NCBI GenBank assembly: GCA_016202695.1
Contig: JACQOE010000029.1
Span: 1 to 61,331, forward strand
DNA length: 61,331 nt
Direction of reading: 5' to 3'
Origin: Pseudomonadota bacterium
Lineage (GTDB): Bacteria; Pseudomonadota; Alphaproteobacteria; JACQOE01
In this document: one piece after another, positions 18,118 to 26,652 of the stretch
How the letters are laid out: every line of letters begins with the position of its first letter
Position numbering within the stretch: position 1 is the stretch's first letter
Notes under the pieces: model-generated
What the model saw: only the letters and a program-made list of their open reading frames with translations
What the model was told of the DNA's origin: nothing
Database searches by the model: none
Position numbers and translations under genes: made by a program

Positions 18118-19446
18118 GTGGTCAACCTCCTGACCGGCATGATCAAGCGGGTCCTGCCCCGCTCGCTCCTCGGGCGCTCGCTCCTGATCGTGGTCATGCC
18201 GCTGGTCCTTCTCCAGGTGGTGGTGACGATCATCTTCTACGACCGGCACTGGGACACGATCACCCGCCGGTTGGCGGGCGCGGTCGCGGGAGACGTCGCC
18301 ATGATCGTCGAAACCATGGCCCAGACCAACGCCGACCAGCGCGCCGATTGGATCTTTCCCGCCGCCCGCCAGGCCATGAACCTGGAGGCGGTCTTCATCC
18401 CCGGGCTCCGCCTCGAGAACCGTCCCGACTGGGGGCGCGACACCGAGGACTACGACGACCTCGCCGATGCCCTCGAAGAGCGAGTCGGGCATCCCTTCGT
18501 CATCGACGAGACCGCGCCCGGGCGCGACGTCCAGGTCCGGGTTCAGCTCGCCGCCGGCGTGCTCGCCGTGCTCGTCCCGCGCAAGCGCCTGTTCAGCACC
18601 ACCACCTACATCGTCGTCATGTGGATGGTCGGGACCGCGCTGCTCCTGATCGTCATCGCTACCCTCTTCATGCGCAACCAGGTGAAGCCGATACGCCGGC
18701 TCGCCGCCGCTGCCGACAGCTTCGGCAAGGGCCGCGAGGTTCCCACCTTCAAGCCCGAGGGCGCGGCCGAGGTGCGCCAAGCGGCGGCCGCCTTCAATCT
18801 CATGCGTGAGCGGCTGCAGCGCTACATCAGCCAGCGGACCGAGATGCTCGCCGGCGTCTCCCACGACCTGCGCACGCCGCTCACCCGGATGCGGCTCCAA
18901 CTGGCGATGATGGGGCACTCGCCCGAGATCGAGGAGCTGGAGCGCGACCTGGGCGAGATGCAGCGCATGATCGACGGCTATCTCGCCTTCGCCCGCGGCG
19001 AGGGCGGCGAGAAGCCGGTGCCGTCGGACGTGACCGGGCTCCTCGAAGAGGTGGTGGCCCTCGCCCGCAAGGGCGGCGCCGCCATCGACCTGCACCACGA
19101 GGAGAGCCTCTCGGCGCTGGTGCGTCCCGAGGCCTTCCGGCGCTGCCTCACCAACCTTATCGACAACGCCGTCCGCCACGGCGCCCACGTCGCGGTGCGG
19201 GCCGGCCGCCGCGGCGACGCGATCGAGCTGGTGGTCGACGATGACGGCCCCGGGATTCCCCCCGAGCAGCGTGAGGAGGTGTTCAAGCCGTTCGTACGCC
19301 TCGACGACTCGCGCAATCCCGAGACGGGCGGGGGCGGACTCGGGCTCACCATCGCCCGCGACGTGATCCGAAGTCACGGCGGCGACGTGGTGCTGGGCGA
19401 GTCGCCGACCGGGGGCCTCAGGGTGCGGCTCTGGCTTCCGGTCTGA
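18118..19446 (+). CDS. EnvZ-like membrane sensor histidine kinase
   Basis: 442 residues. TM1 at about 20-41, a periplasmic loop of about 120 residues, TM2 at about 163-185, HAMP (about 186-236), HisKA with His249 in GVSHDLRTPLTRMRLQ, and an ATPase domain with N box NLIDNAVRHGA, G1 DDGPGIPPEQREEVFKPF and G2 GGGLGLTIARDV. The start is GTG 18118; ATG 18139 is an alternative. It is cotranscribed with the OmpR-type regulator upstream and converges on csaA. The signal is unknown; the periplasmic loop has no recognisable ligand motif. Confidence 0.94.
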   Translation: MVNLLTGMIKRVLPRSLLGRSLLIVVMPLVLLQVVVTIIFYDRHWDTITRRLAGAVAGDVAMIVETMAQTNADQRADWIFPAARQAMNLEAVFIPGLRLENRPDWGRDTEDYDDLADALEERVGHPFVIDETAPGRDVQVRVQLAAGVLAVLVPRKRLFSTTTYIVVMWMVGTALLLIVIATLFMRNQVKPIRRLAAAADSFGKGREVPTFKPEGAAEVRQAAAAFNLMRERLQRYISQRTEMLAGVSHDLRTPLTRMRLQLAMMGHSPEIEELERDLGEMQRMIDGYLAFARGEGGEKPVPSDVTGLLEEVVALARKGGAAIDLHHEESLSALVRPEAFRRCLTNLIDNAVRHGAHVAVRAGRRGDAIELVVDDDGPGIPPEQREEVFKPFVRLDDSRNPETGGGGLGLTIARDVIRSHGGDVVLGESPTGGLRVRLWLPV

Positions 19447-19452
19447 GCCGCG

Positions 19453-19788
19453 CTAGAATAGCCTGCCGCCGTCGGGAACGACGCGATCGGGGCCGACCAG
19501 CACCACCTCGCCCTCGGCGTCGGGAAAGCCGAGCACCAGAACCTCGGAGAGGAACCGGCCGATCTGCCGCGGCGCAAAGTTCACCACCGCCGCCACCTGA
19601 CGTCCGATCAGCAACCCAGGGTTGTAATGACGAGTCAGTTGAGCCGCGCTTCGCTTCTCGCCGACCTCGGGCCCGAAGTCGATCCAGAGCTTGATCGAGG
19701 GCTTCCGCGCCTCCGGGTAGGGCTCGGCCCGCCTGACCGTTCCGACCCGGACGTCGACGCGCGCGAAATCGTCGTACGCAATGGCCAT
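19453..19788 (-). CDS. csaA: tRNA-binding/chaperone protein CsaA
   Basis: 111-residue OB-fold protein. FARVDVRVGTVRRAEPYPEARKPSIKLWIDFGPEVGEKRSAAQLT and NFAPRQIGRFLSEVLVLGFPD are typical of CsaA, a dimeric tRNA-binding protein with reported export-chaperone activity in Bacillus. It is convergent with the kinase gene (7-bp gap). Confidence 0.93.
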   Translation of the reverse strand: MAIAYDDFARVDVRVGTVRRAEPYPEARKPSIKLWIDFGPEVGEKRSAAQLTRHYNPGLLIGRQVAAVVNFAPRQIGRFLSEVLVLGFPDAEGEVVLVGPDRVVPDGGRLF

Positions 19789-19947
19789 CGCCCGCCTCCC
19801 CAGGCCCTCAACCGCCCGCCCTGGTCCGCTTCCGACCGAACGCGCCGATTGCGCGGTATTTGGCGCCGGAATAATATGCCGACACCAGTTGATGGCAACT
19901 GGTGGAGAAAGAAAACTCCCAACTCGTCTGTCTTGGAGAGACGTCAG

Positions 19948-20112
19948 ATGCGTAGCTTGATGGTTGCGCTCCTTGCATTGACGCTTGGCGTGGCTTTCGT
20001 CGCCGGTCCGGCCCTCGCCGACACCAAGGCCGAGGCCCTGAAAAAGTGCGAGGCGATCAAGGACAAGGCGAAGAACGCCGAGTGCGTCAAGAAGGCCAAT
20101 GCGATGAAGTAG
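19948..20112 (+). CDS. Tiny exported protein (54 aa)
   Basis: Signal peptide MRSLMVALLALTLGVAFVAGPALA, then about 30 Lys/Ala/Glu-rich residues with two Cys (KKCEAI and AECVKK), probably one disulfide. GGAGAG seven bases upstream fixes ATG 19948. The mature part resembles the Cys-containing PsiF-type repeat only loosely, so no function is given. A strong terminator follows at 20198-20235. Confidence 0.72.
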   Translation: MRSLMVALLALTLGVAFVAGPALADTKAEALKKCEAIKDKAKNAECVKKANAMK

Positions 20113-20197
20113 CCATCGCCAGGCAAGGCGACGTCAGTTGTCATCGCGCGCCGCGAGGCTACAGTAGCCGGCCCGGCGCACGACGGATACCAGTATC

Positions 20198-20235
20198 ACG
20201 GCCCCGCCCATTAGGGCGGGGCCGTCTCGTTTTCG
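20198..20235 (+). terminator. Rho-independent terminator after the 54-aa gene
   Basis: A perfect 12-bp stem ACGGCCCCGCCC / GGGCGGGGCCGT with an ATTA loop (20198-20225) is followed by CTCGTTTTCG. It is the textbook form for the rightward small gene. Confidence 0.85.
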
Positions 20236-20262
20236 AAGGGGAACGGCCCGGCCCGCCGGCGG

Positions 20263-20294
20263 CAAGAAAAGAGCCGCCCTTCGATCGGCGGCTC
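20263..20294 (-). terminator. Rho-independent terminator of the phasin gene
   Basis: On the minus strand GAGCCGCC-loop(8)-GGCGGCTC is followed by TTTTCTTG. It ends the phasin mRNA and sits back to back with the opposite-strand terminator 28 bp away. Confidence 0.82.
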
Positions 20295-20339
20295 CGCAGG
20301 TTCATCCGAGTCGCGCGGGCGCGTCGGATTGGGCGCGGG

Positions 20340-20786
20340 TCAGGCCTTCTCCTTCTCCGTCCCGGCCTTCTTGAACATCTGACCGACCTCATCCAGGCCC
20401 TCGGCGAAGCGCTTGTTGAGTGGGGCCGCGACCTCGACGTTCGACCTCAGCACCATCTCGCTCACCTCGCGGGTCTGGCCGACCGCCCGCTCGAAGGCCT
20501 TCTGAACCGCCTCGGTCTGCTTGGCGAAGCGCTCCTGCGGGGTCTTCGCGTCGGTCATCGCCTTGATCGCGGCGTTGACGTCCTCGGCCGCCTTCTGGAA
20601 GGCGTCGACCTGGTACTTCAGGATCTTCTGGGCGCCCTCGAGCGCACACTTCTGGGCGGCGCCGACCGCCTCCATGTTCTTGCGCTGGCCCTCGATGACG
20701 GCATCGACGTCGAACTCGACCAACGGCATCTTCGGCATGAACTTGGTGAAGTCCATGCCCATCATGGGATCACGCACGGTAGCCAT
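20340..20786 (-). CDS. Phasin family protein
   Basis: 148 residues, mostly amphipathic helix without signal peptide (KNMEAVGAAQKCALEGAQKILKYQVDAFQKAAEDVNAAIKAM). This is the phasin pattern of polyhydroxyalkanoate granule coat proteins. ATG 20786 has GGAGG upstream; open sequence before it is not phasin-like. It has its own promoter with a TTGC-N6-GCAA palindrome across the -35 and its own terminator, so it is a monocistronic regulated gene. PHA synthase genes are not in the window. Confidence 0.88.
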   Translation of the reverse strand: MATVRDPMMGMDFTKFMPKMPLVEFDVDAVIEGQRKNMEAVGAAQKCALEGAQKILKYQVDAFQKAAEDVNAAIKAMTDAKTPQERFAKQTEAVQKAFERAVGQTREVSEMVLRSNVEVAAPLNKRFAEGLDEVGQMFKKAGTEKEKA

Positions 20787-20889
20787 CTCAACCCTCCTGC
20801 TTGCGGCCCTCCGATGAAGCGCCGCACCAATGCGGTGCGATTCATCGGTTAAAGGGAAACTCGCGTCGTCCAATCGACGTGAGTCAGAT

Positions 20890-20918
20890 AATAGGGTGGG
20901 TTTTGCCGCAGTGCAAGA
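20890..20918 (-). promoter_or_regulatory. Phasin promoter with palindromic operator
   Basis: On the minus strand: TTGCAC (-35, 20913-20918), 17-bp spacer, TATTAT (-10, 20890-20895). The -35 is part of the palindrome TTGCACTGCGGCAA (20905-20918). TGC-rich palindromes at phasin promoters are bound by PhaR in other alphaproteobacteria, so PhaR control is inferred. Confidence 0.65.
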
Positions 20919-20938
20919 GATTTTTGTGCGTCGCACAA

Positions 20939-21625
20939 TCAAGCCGGCGAGGACGGCTCGGCGGCGGTCCCCTTGCCGGTTCCCTCGAACAATCGCCGAC
21001 AGCCCTGGCACAGGCCGGCGGCGGCCTCCGCCCGCCTCAGCGCCCGGTCGAGCGCGGCCATGGTCGGGGCCATGTCGGCGGTGTCGTCTCCGAGCCAAGC
21101 GCGGACTGTCGACGCCCACACCAGGGCGAGCCCATTCGCCCGCAGGATTCCCGCCAGCCCGGAAGCGTCGACGTGCGCCGCCTCCAGCATCCACGCCATC
21201 GAGCCGAGGAAGGCAGGAAGGGCGGCGAGCGCCCCGAACGGGTCGGCGGGGAGATCGGCGAGCACCGCGCGCACCCCCTCCTTGTAGGGCTTAAGCGCAT
21301 CGAGGCGCCGCATCAGCACCTCGAACAGCCGATCGCGCGGCGGCTCCTCGGCCAGCTCCGGGTCGAGGCGCGCAAGCACCTCCTGGTCGATCATCCGCAC
21401 GAAACCGGCGAGCACGGCCGGCTTGGAGCGATAGTGATGGTAGAGCCCGGCGATCCCCACCCCCGCCTCCGCCGCGATCGCCGAGAGGGAGGCGCGGCGC
21501 CACCCTTCCCGCGCGGCAACGGCCAGGGCGGCGCAGGCGATCCGCTGCGCGAGGGTCTCGCGCGGCGCCTGCCGGCGTCCCCCGCCGCGGCGAGCGGCAC
21601 GCACCTTTGCCGGCTGCTTGACCAT
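20939..21625 (-). CDS. TetR-family transcriptional regulator
   Basis: 228 residues. The N-terminal HTH is ASLSAIAAEAGVGIAGLYHHYRSKPAVLAGF (about 46-76). The rest is helical with two Cys in CQGCRRLF near the C-terminus. A good ribosome site (GGGAGGGA) precedes ATG 21625. It lies just upstream of the phasin gene on the same strand, but the phasin has its own promoter. COQ9-like proteins share the TetR-like N-terminus, but the HTH here looks intact. The ligand is unknown. Confidence 0.87.
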   Translation of the reverse strand: MVKQPAKVRAARRGGGRRQAPRETLAQRIACAALAVAAREGWRRASLSAIAAEAGVGIAGLYHHYRSKPAVLAGFVRMIDQEVLARLDPELAEEPPRDRLFEVLMRRLDALKPYKEGVRAVLADLPADPFGALAALPAFLGSMAWMLEAAHVDASGLAGILRANGLALVWASTVRAWLGDDTADMAPTMAALDRALRRAEAAAGLCQGCRRLFEGTGKGTAAEPSSPA

Positions 21626-21682
21626 GCATTCCCTCCCCGGGCCGAGGACCGGGCCTTCGCTTGGCGTCGGCTCTCTCTGTTG

Positions 21683-21711
21683 AATATAGGGGTCGCCGCG
21701 GCGAAGGCGAA
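21683..21711 (-). promoter_or_regulatory. Candidate promoter of the TetR gene
   Basis: Minus strand TTCGCC (21706-21711), 17-bp spacer, TATATT (21683-21688). It lies in the 105-bp gap between proC and the TetR gene and would give a leader of about 50 bases. Confidence 0.45.
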
Positions 21712-21730
21712 CCCCGGCGCCGGTCCGGGC

Positions 21731-22546
21731 TCAGCCGGCCAACTCGCGCGAGCGTCTGGTCGCTGCCGCGACCGCCCGGACCATGAGCGCCTCGAGACCG
21801 TCCGCCGCCATCAGCACCCCGAGTGCCGCCTCGGTGGTGCCCCCGGGGCTGGTGACGTTCCGGCGGAGCACCGCCGCCGGCTCGGAGCTGCGGTGGGCCA
21901 ACTCGCCGGCGCCGGTGACGGTGGCCCGTGCCAAACGCTCAGCCAACTCCTTCGACAGCCCCGACGCGACCCCCGCCCGGGCTAGGCACTCGATCAACAG
22001 GAAGACATAGGCCGGGCCGCTGCCCGAGACCGCCGTGACGGCGTCGAGGAGCGACTCGTCCTCCACCCAGGCGACCTCGCCGACCGCCTCGAGGAGCCGC
22101 TGGCAGAGGGCACGCTGCTCGTCGCTGACGGCGGCGTTGGCGCAGGCGACGGTGAAGCCGCGCCCGACCGCCGCCGGGGTGTTGGGCATCGAGCGCACGA
22201 TCGCCGCCGACGCCCCGAGATGGTGACCAAAGGAGGCGATCGTCCGGCCCGCGGCGATGGAGAGCGCGACCGCTCCCCGCTCGGTGTACCGGCGATAGGC
22301 CGGCGCAACCGTGTCCATGTTCTGGGGTTTGACCGCGAACACCACCGCCGCCGGGGCGAAAGCCGGCTCGATCGCCCCCGCATCGGGATGGAAGCGCAAG
22401 CCCCGATGGCCGGCGAAGCGGGCGCGGGCGTTGGGGTCGGGCTCGACCACCCGGACTGCCGCCGCCTTGATGCCGAACTCCAGCCAGGCGGCGAGCAGCG
22501 CCCCGCCCATCTTGCCGCAGCCGACCAAGATCAGCCGATCGGCCAT
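21731..22546 (-). CDS. proC: Pyrroline-5-carboxylate reductase
   Basis: 271 residues. Last step of proline synthesis, NAD(P)H reduction of pyrroline-5-carboxylate. N-terminal Rossmann motif VGCGKMGGALL, FAVKPQNMDTVAP, VRSMPNTPAAVGRG and the C-terminal signature with AVSGSGPAYVFLLIE and VTSPGGTTEAAL are all present. It starts 7 bp after the ybjN-like gene on the same strand. Confidence 0.96.
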   Translation of the reverse strand: MADRLILVGCGKMGGALLAAWLEFGIKAAAVRVVEPDPNARARFAGHRGLRFHPDAGAIEPAFAPAAVVFAVKPQNMDTVAPAYRRYTERGAVALSIAAGRTIASFGHHLGASAAIVRSMPNTPAAVGRGFTVACANAAVSDEQRALCQRLLEAVGEVAWVEDESLLDAVTAVSGSGPAYVFLLIECLARAGVASGLSKELAERLARATVTGAGELAHRSSEPAAVLRRNVTSPGGTTEAALGVLMAADGLEALMVRAVAAATRRSRELAG

Positions 22547-22553
22547 CGCGGGA

Positions 22554-23057
22554 TCATGCCTCTCCCTGGCACTCCATCACAGCCGCGGCGATCGCCTCCT
22601 TGGCCGGCTTGCCGCCCCAGATCACGAACTGGAAGGAGGGATAGAACCGCTCGCACTCGCTCACCGCCAGCTCGACCATGTCCTCGAGCGACTCGACGCT
22701 CACCCCGTCGCTGCCGCGCAACAGCATCGCATGTCGGTACATCGGCACGCCGCCGTCGGGCCACAGCCCGAAGTGTCCGACCCACATGTTGTCGTTGATC
22801 AGCGCCAAGAGTTCGTAAATCGCGGGCCGCTTGGCCGCCGGCACCCGCATGTCCATCATGCAGCTGAACTGCAGCGCGTTGAGTTCCGGGCTCCAGGCGA
22901 AGAACAGGCTGTAGTCGCACCAGGTTCCCGGCGCCTCGACCGCCATCTCGTCGTCGCCGCGCCGGTCGAACGCCCACTCCTTGGAGCTGACGATGCTCTC
23001 CAGCACGTCGAGCGGATTCGCCCTCGGTTCGTCGATCAGCCTCAACGCGTGCGGCAT
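22554..23057 (-). CDS. YbjN-domain protein
   Basis: 167 residues, cytoplasmic, of the YbjN family (EWAFDRRGDDEMAVEAPGTWCDYSLFFAWSPELNALQFSCMMDMRVP and NDNMWVGHFGLWPDGG are typical of the alphaproteobacterial branch). The fold resembles type III secretion chaperones; the biochemical role is unknown. A strong GCAAGGAGG ribosome site precedes ATG 23057. It is cotranscribed with proC. Confidence 0.85.
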   Translation of the reverse strand: MPHALRLIDEPRANPLDVLESIVSSKEWAFDRRGDDEMAVEAPGTWCDYSLFFAWSPELNALQFSCMMDMRVPAAKRPAIYELLALINDNMWVGHFGLWPDGGVPMYRHAMLLRGSDGVSVESLEDMVELAVSECERFYPSFQFVIWGGKPAKEAIAAAVMECQGEA

Positions 23058-23265
23058 TGATGGTGCCTCCTTGCAAAATTCCGGGCCGTCGCCCGCAGGT
23101 CGGCGGTGGCACCCCTCTCACTCACGACATCTCGCGTGGCCGCCGACATGTTGTGGCATCCGAAGATTCGCATACCACCCGCTGTAAGGTGACAGAAGAC
23201 GCGGAGACGTGCAAGAGGCTTCCCGGCTTTGTGCCCCGCCGGTTTCGTTCACCGCCGTCGCGCGA

Positions 23266-23595
23266 TCACTCTCTCGACGGAGGCTTGGAGGCCGACGTGC
23301 TCGTTGGCGCTTCTGATTCCGGTTTCGGCGCCCGCCGACGGCGCGTCGCGCGCGCGAGCGCCGCCTCCAGGTCGGCGACGCGCGCGCTCAACCGCTCCTG
23401 CTCGGCCCGCGCCTTCGCCGCCATCTCGCGCGTCGCCTCGAACTCCTCGCGCGTCACCAGGTCCAAGTCCGCGAGCAGCCGCTCAAGCCTGACGCGGACG
23501 AGGTCGTCGAACTCGCGCTTGAGGCCCGCCACGGTCGCGATCGCGCCGCCCGCCACGCGCGCCACATCGTCGAGAATCCGGTTCCGAGACTGCAT
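23266..23595 (-). CDS. ubiK: UbiK-type accessory factor of ubiquinone biosynthesis
   Basis: About 109 residues: N-terminal amphipathic part MQSRNRILDDVARVAGGAIATVAGLKREFDDLVRVRLERLL, then a coiled coil LDLVTREEFEATREMAAKARAEQERLSARVADLEAAL, then a Lys/Pro/Ser tail. This is the BMFP/UbiK layout; UbiK assists the Ubi complex under aerobic conditions. ATG 23595 is preferred over 23628 because GGGAAG precedes it and the predicted promoter would start transcription near 23635. Confidence 0.83.
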   Translation of the reverse strand: MQSRNRILDDVARVAGGAIATVAGLKREFDDLVRVRLERLLADLDLVTREEFEATREMAAKARAEQERLSARVADLEAALARATRRRRAPKPESEAPTSTSASKPPSRE

Positions 23596-23641
23596 GTCGG
23601 CTTCCCGTGCTGACGCTGCCGTTGTCATGACACCGACACGT

Positions 23642-23670
23642 TACATAGACGCACGCGCCGACCGCCTCAA
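23642..23670 (-). promoter_or_regulatory. Candidate ubiK promoter
   Basis: Minus strand TTGAGG (23665-23670), 17-bp spacer, TATGTA (23642-23647). It supports the internal ubiK start at 23595. Confidence 0.5.
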
Positions 23671-23757
23671 GCCCGCAGGCGCCTTGCGCGCGCGCATCCG
23701 GCCGACCTATAACCATCGCGTGCGCCGGCGGGCGGCGCCAGCTCGCGGGGCCTCGGC

Positions 23758-24741
23758 ATGATTCTCGTCACCGGCGGGGCCGGATTCATCGGATCGAACG
23801 TCGTCGCCGCGCTCGCCGAGCGCGGCGAGGAGGTCGCGGTCTGCGACCGCCTCGGGCGGAGCGAGAAGTGGCGCAACCTCGCCAAGCACGAGATCGCTGA
23901 CCTCTTCGCCCCCGACGATCTCGACGCCTTCCTCGCCGCTCGCGTGGGCGCACTGGAGGCGATCGTGCACATGGGCGCCGTCTCGGCCACCACCGAGACG
24001 GACGCCGATCTCATCGTCGGCAGCAACTTCCGGCTCTCGCTCAGGCTCTGGGACTGGTGCGCGGAGAACCGCGTGCGCTTTCTCTACGCCTCCTCGGCCG
24101 CGACCTACGGCGACGGCAGGCAGGGGTTCGACGACGACGGCTCCGTCGCCGCCCTCGCCCGGCTGCGGCCGCTCAACGCCTATGGCTGGAGCAAGCATCT
24201 CTTCGACCGCCGGGTCGCGCGGCTGATCGCCCTCGGCGCCCCGCGTCCGCCGCAATGGGCGGGGCTCAGGTTCTTCAACGCCTACGGACCGAACGAGTAT
24301 CACAAGGGCGCGCAGATGAGCGTGGTGAGGCAGGTTTATCTCCGCGCCGCCGCCGGCGAGCCCGCCCGGCTCTTCCGCTCCCATAATCCCGCCTACCCCG
24401 ACGGCGGGCAGAAGCGCGACTTCGTCTGGATCGGCGACTGCGTCGCGGTCATCCTCTGGCTCCTTGCCAACCCCGGGGCGAGCGGGCTGTTCAACCTCGG
24501 CACCGGCAAGGCGCGAAGGTTCTTCGACCTCGCCGCCGCCGTCTATCACGCGCTCGGCCGCGAGCCACAGATCGAATACGTCGACACTCCGGAGGCGATC
24601 CGCGACCGCTATCAGTACTTCACCCAGGCCGAGATGGGCCGGCTCAGGGCCGCCGGATACGCCGCGCCCTTCACCGAGCTCGAGGACGGCGTTACCCGCT
24701 ACGTGCGCGACTACCTCGCCGCACCCGACCCCTACCGGTAG
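23758..24741 (+). CDS. hldD: ADP-L-glycero-D-manno-heptose 6-epimerase
   Basis: 327-residue extended SDR. The N-terminus is MILVTGGAGFIGSN. It has YASSAATYGDG, catalytic Tyr-x3-Lys in NAYGWSKHLFD, GLRFFNAYGPNEYHKG, QKRDFVWIGD and the family-specific DRYQYFTQA near the C-terminus. It epimerises ADP-glycero-manno-heptose, the heptose donor for LPS core. It precedes lgt by one base, an unusual pairing that may simply reflect gene packing. Confidence 0.93.
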   Translation: MILVTGGAGFIGSNVVAALAERGEEVAVCDRLGRSEKWRNLAKHEIADLFAPDDLDAFLAARVGALEAIVHMGAVSATTETDADLIVGSNFRLSLRLWDWCAENRVRFLYASSAATYGDGRQGFDDDGSVAALARLRPLNAYGWSKHLFDRRVARLIALGAPRPPQWAGLRFFNAYGPNEYHKGAQMSVVRQVYLRAAAGEPARLFRSHNPAYPDGGQKRDFVWIGDCVAVILWLLANPGASGLFNLGTGKARRFFDLAAAVYHALGREPQIEYVDTPEAIRDRYQYFTQAEMGRLRAAGYAAPFTELEDGVTRYVRDYLAAPDPYR

Positions 24742-24742
24742 G

Positions 24743-25543
24743 ATGATGTTTGCGCTCCCCTTCCCCGCCATCGATCCGGTGCTCGTGCACCTCGGGCCGC
24801 TGGCGATCCGATGGTACTCGCTCGCCTACATCGTCGGGCTGGTCGCCGGCTGGCGCTACGTTCGCCGGCTCGCGAGCTGGGAGCCGAAGGCAATGGCGCC
24901 GGCCCAAGCGGACGACTTCCTGGTGTGGGCCACCCTCGGCGTCATCCTCGGCGGGCGTTTCGGTTACGTGCTCTTCTACAACCCGGGCTTCTACCTTGCC
25001 AACCCGGGCAAGGCGCTGGCGCTGTGGGAGGGCGGCATGTCCTTCCACGGCGGCCTCGTCGGCGTGATCGTGGCGCTTGCCGCGTTCGCGCGCCGTCACG
25101 GACTTTCGTTCCTCGCGATCTCCGACCGGGTCGCCTGCGCGACGCCGATCGGGCTCTTCCTCGGCCGGCTCGCGAACTTCATCAACAGCGAGCTTTTCGG
25201 GCGCGTGACCGACCTTCCCTGGGCGATGGTCTTTCCGCGCGGCGGGCCGCTTCCCCGCCATCCCAGCCAGATCTACGAGGCGGCGCTCGAGGGCGTCGTA
25301 CTGTTCCTGCTCCTCCTCTGGCTCTGCCGCATAGAGCGGCTGCGGGCGCGGACGGGAACCCTCTCGGGGGCGTTCCTCGCCGCCTATGGGCTCTTGCGCT
25401 TCCTGGTCGAGTTCGTGCGCGAGCCCGACCCGCAGCTCGGGTTCCTCTTCGCCGGCGCGACCATGGGCCAGGTCCTCTCGCTGCCCATGCTCGCGGTCGG
25501 GCTCGCCCTGATCTGGCTCGCCCGCGGCGCGAGGAGGGCATGA
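24743..25543 (+). CDS. lgt: Prolipoprotein diacylglyceryl transferase
   Basis: 266-residue inner-membrane enzyme that adds diacylglycerol to lipobox Cys of prolipoproteins. Seven hydrophobic segments; HGG in GMSFHGGLVG, and the signature GRLANFINSELFGRVTDLPWAMVFP with the essential Arg. RHPSQIYEA is also conserved. ATG 24743 or 24746. It overlaps the next gene by 4 bp (ATGA at 25540). Confidence 0.96.
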   Translation: MMFALPFPAIDPVLVHLGPLAIRWYSLAYIVGLVAGWRYVRRLASWEPKAMAPAQADDFLVWATLGVILGGRFGYVLFYNPGFYLANPGKALALWEGGMSFHGGLVGVIVALAAFARRHGLSFLAISDRVACATPIGLFLGRLANFINSELFGRVTDLPWAMVFPRGGPLPRHPSQIYEAALEGVVLFLLLLWLCRIERLRARTGTLSGAFLAAYGLLRFLVEFVREPDPQLGFLFAGATMGQVLSLPMLAVGLALIWLARGARRA

Positions 25544-26652
25544 GGCGGGGAAGGGGCGGCGGGGGCACCTCGCCGCTCCGCGCGCGCCTCGTCCGCCGCA
25601 TCCGCCGGTTCGGGCCGCTCAGCGTCGCCGAGTACATGGCGGTCGCGCTCCACGACCCCGAGCAGGGCTACTACGCGACCCGCGATCCGCTCGGCGCCGC
25701 CGGCGACTTCGTCACCGCGCCCGAGGTGAGCCAGATGTTCGGCGAACTGATCGGCCTGTGGTCGGCCGTGGTCTGGCAGGCGATGGGGAGTCCCGATCCC
25801 GTGCTCCTCGTCGAGCTCGGCCCCGGGCGGGGCACGCTGATGGCCGACGCCCTTCGCGCCGCAGCGCGCGCCCCCGGCTTTCGCGCCGCGATCCGGGTCC
25901 ACCTCGTCGAGGCGAGCGCGAGGCTCAAGGCGGCGCAGGCGACGACGCTCGCCGGGGCCGGACCCCGCTGGCACGCCTCCCTCGCCGAGGTGCCCGAGGG
26001 CCCGTCGATCCTGATCGCCAACGAGTTCTTCGACGCGCTCCCGCTCCGCCAGTTCGAGCGCGCCGAGGCCGGGTGGCACGAGCGCCTGGTCGGCCTCGAC
26101 GCCCGCGCCCGCCTCGGATTCGTGCGCGAGGCGCGCCCGTTTCCGGGCCTCCCGCCCGGCCTGGCCGACGACCGGCCGCCGGGGGCGGTGGTAGAGGTCT
26201 CGGCCGCGGCGCTGGCGCTGGCCGCCGCCATTGCCGGACGCACCGCTCGGGTCGGCGGGGCGGCGCTGATCCTCGACTACGGGGCCGAGCCGCCGGCGCC
26301 CGGGGGCACGCTCCAGGCGGTACGCCGCCACCGGCCGGTCGACGTTCTCGACGCCCCGGGCGAGGCCGACATCACCGCCCATGTCGACTTCGCCGCCCTC
26401 GCCCGCACCGCCGAGGCGGCCGGAGCGCGCGCCTTCGGCCCGCTCGCCCAGGGCACTTGGCTCCGCCGGCTGGGGATCGAGACCCGGGCCGAGGCGCTCC
26501 GCGGTGCGGCTTCGGGTGCGGAACAGCGGGCCGCGATCGATTCGGCCCTCCGCCGCTTGATCGCGCCCGAGGAGATGGGCACCTTGTTCAAGGCCCTGGC
26601 CGTCGCCCATCCCGGGCTCGGCATCCCGCCCGGCTTCGAGGAGGACGCGTGA
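25540..26652 (+). CDS. SAM-dependent methyltransferase of the MidA/NDUFAF7 family
   Basis: 370 residues. Conserved MAVALHDPEQGYYATRDPLGAAGDFVTAPEVSQMFGELIG, SAM-binding LVELGPGRGTLMAD, and IANEFFDALPLRQF. The mitochondrial relative NDUFAF7 methylates an Arg of complex I subunit NDUFS2; the bacterial substrate is probably the homologous NuoD (inference). It overlaps lgt and pgeF by a few bases, so it is translationally coupled. Confidence 0.92.
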   Translation: MRRGRGGGGTSPLRARLVRRIRRFGPLSVAEYMAVALHDPEQGYYATRDPLGAAGDFVTAPEVSQMFGELIGLWSAVVWQAMGSPDPVLLVELGPGRGTLMADALRAAARAPGFRAAIRVHLVEASARLKAAQATTLAGAGPRWHASLAEVPEGPSILIANEFFDALPLRQFERAEAGWHERLVGLDARARLGFVREARPFPGLPPGLADDRPPGAVVEVSAAALALAAAIAGRTARVGGAALILDYGAEPPAPGGTLQAVRRHRPVDVLDAPGEADITAHVDFAALARTAEAAGARAFGPLAQGTWLRRLGIETRAEALRGAASGAEQRAAIDSALRRLIAPEEMGTLFKALAVAHPGLGIPPGFEEDA

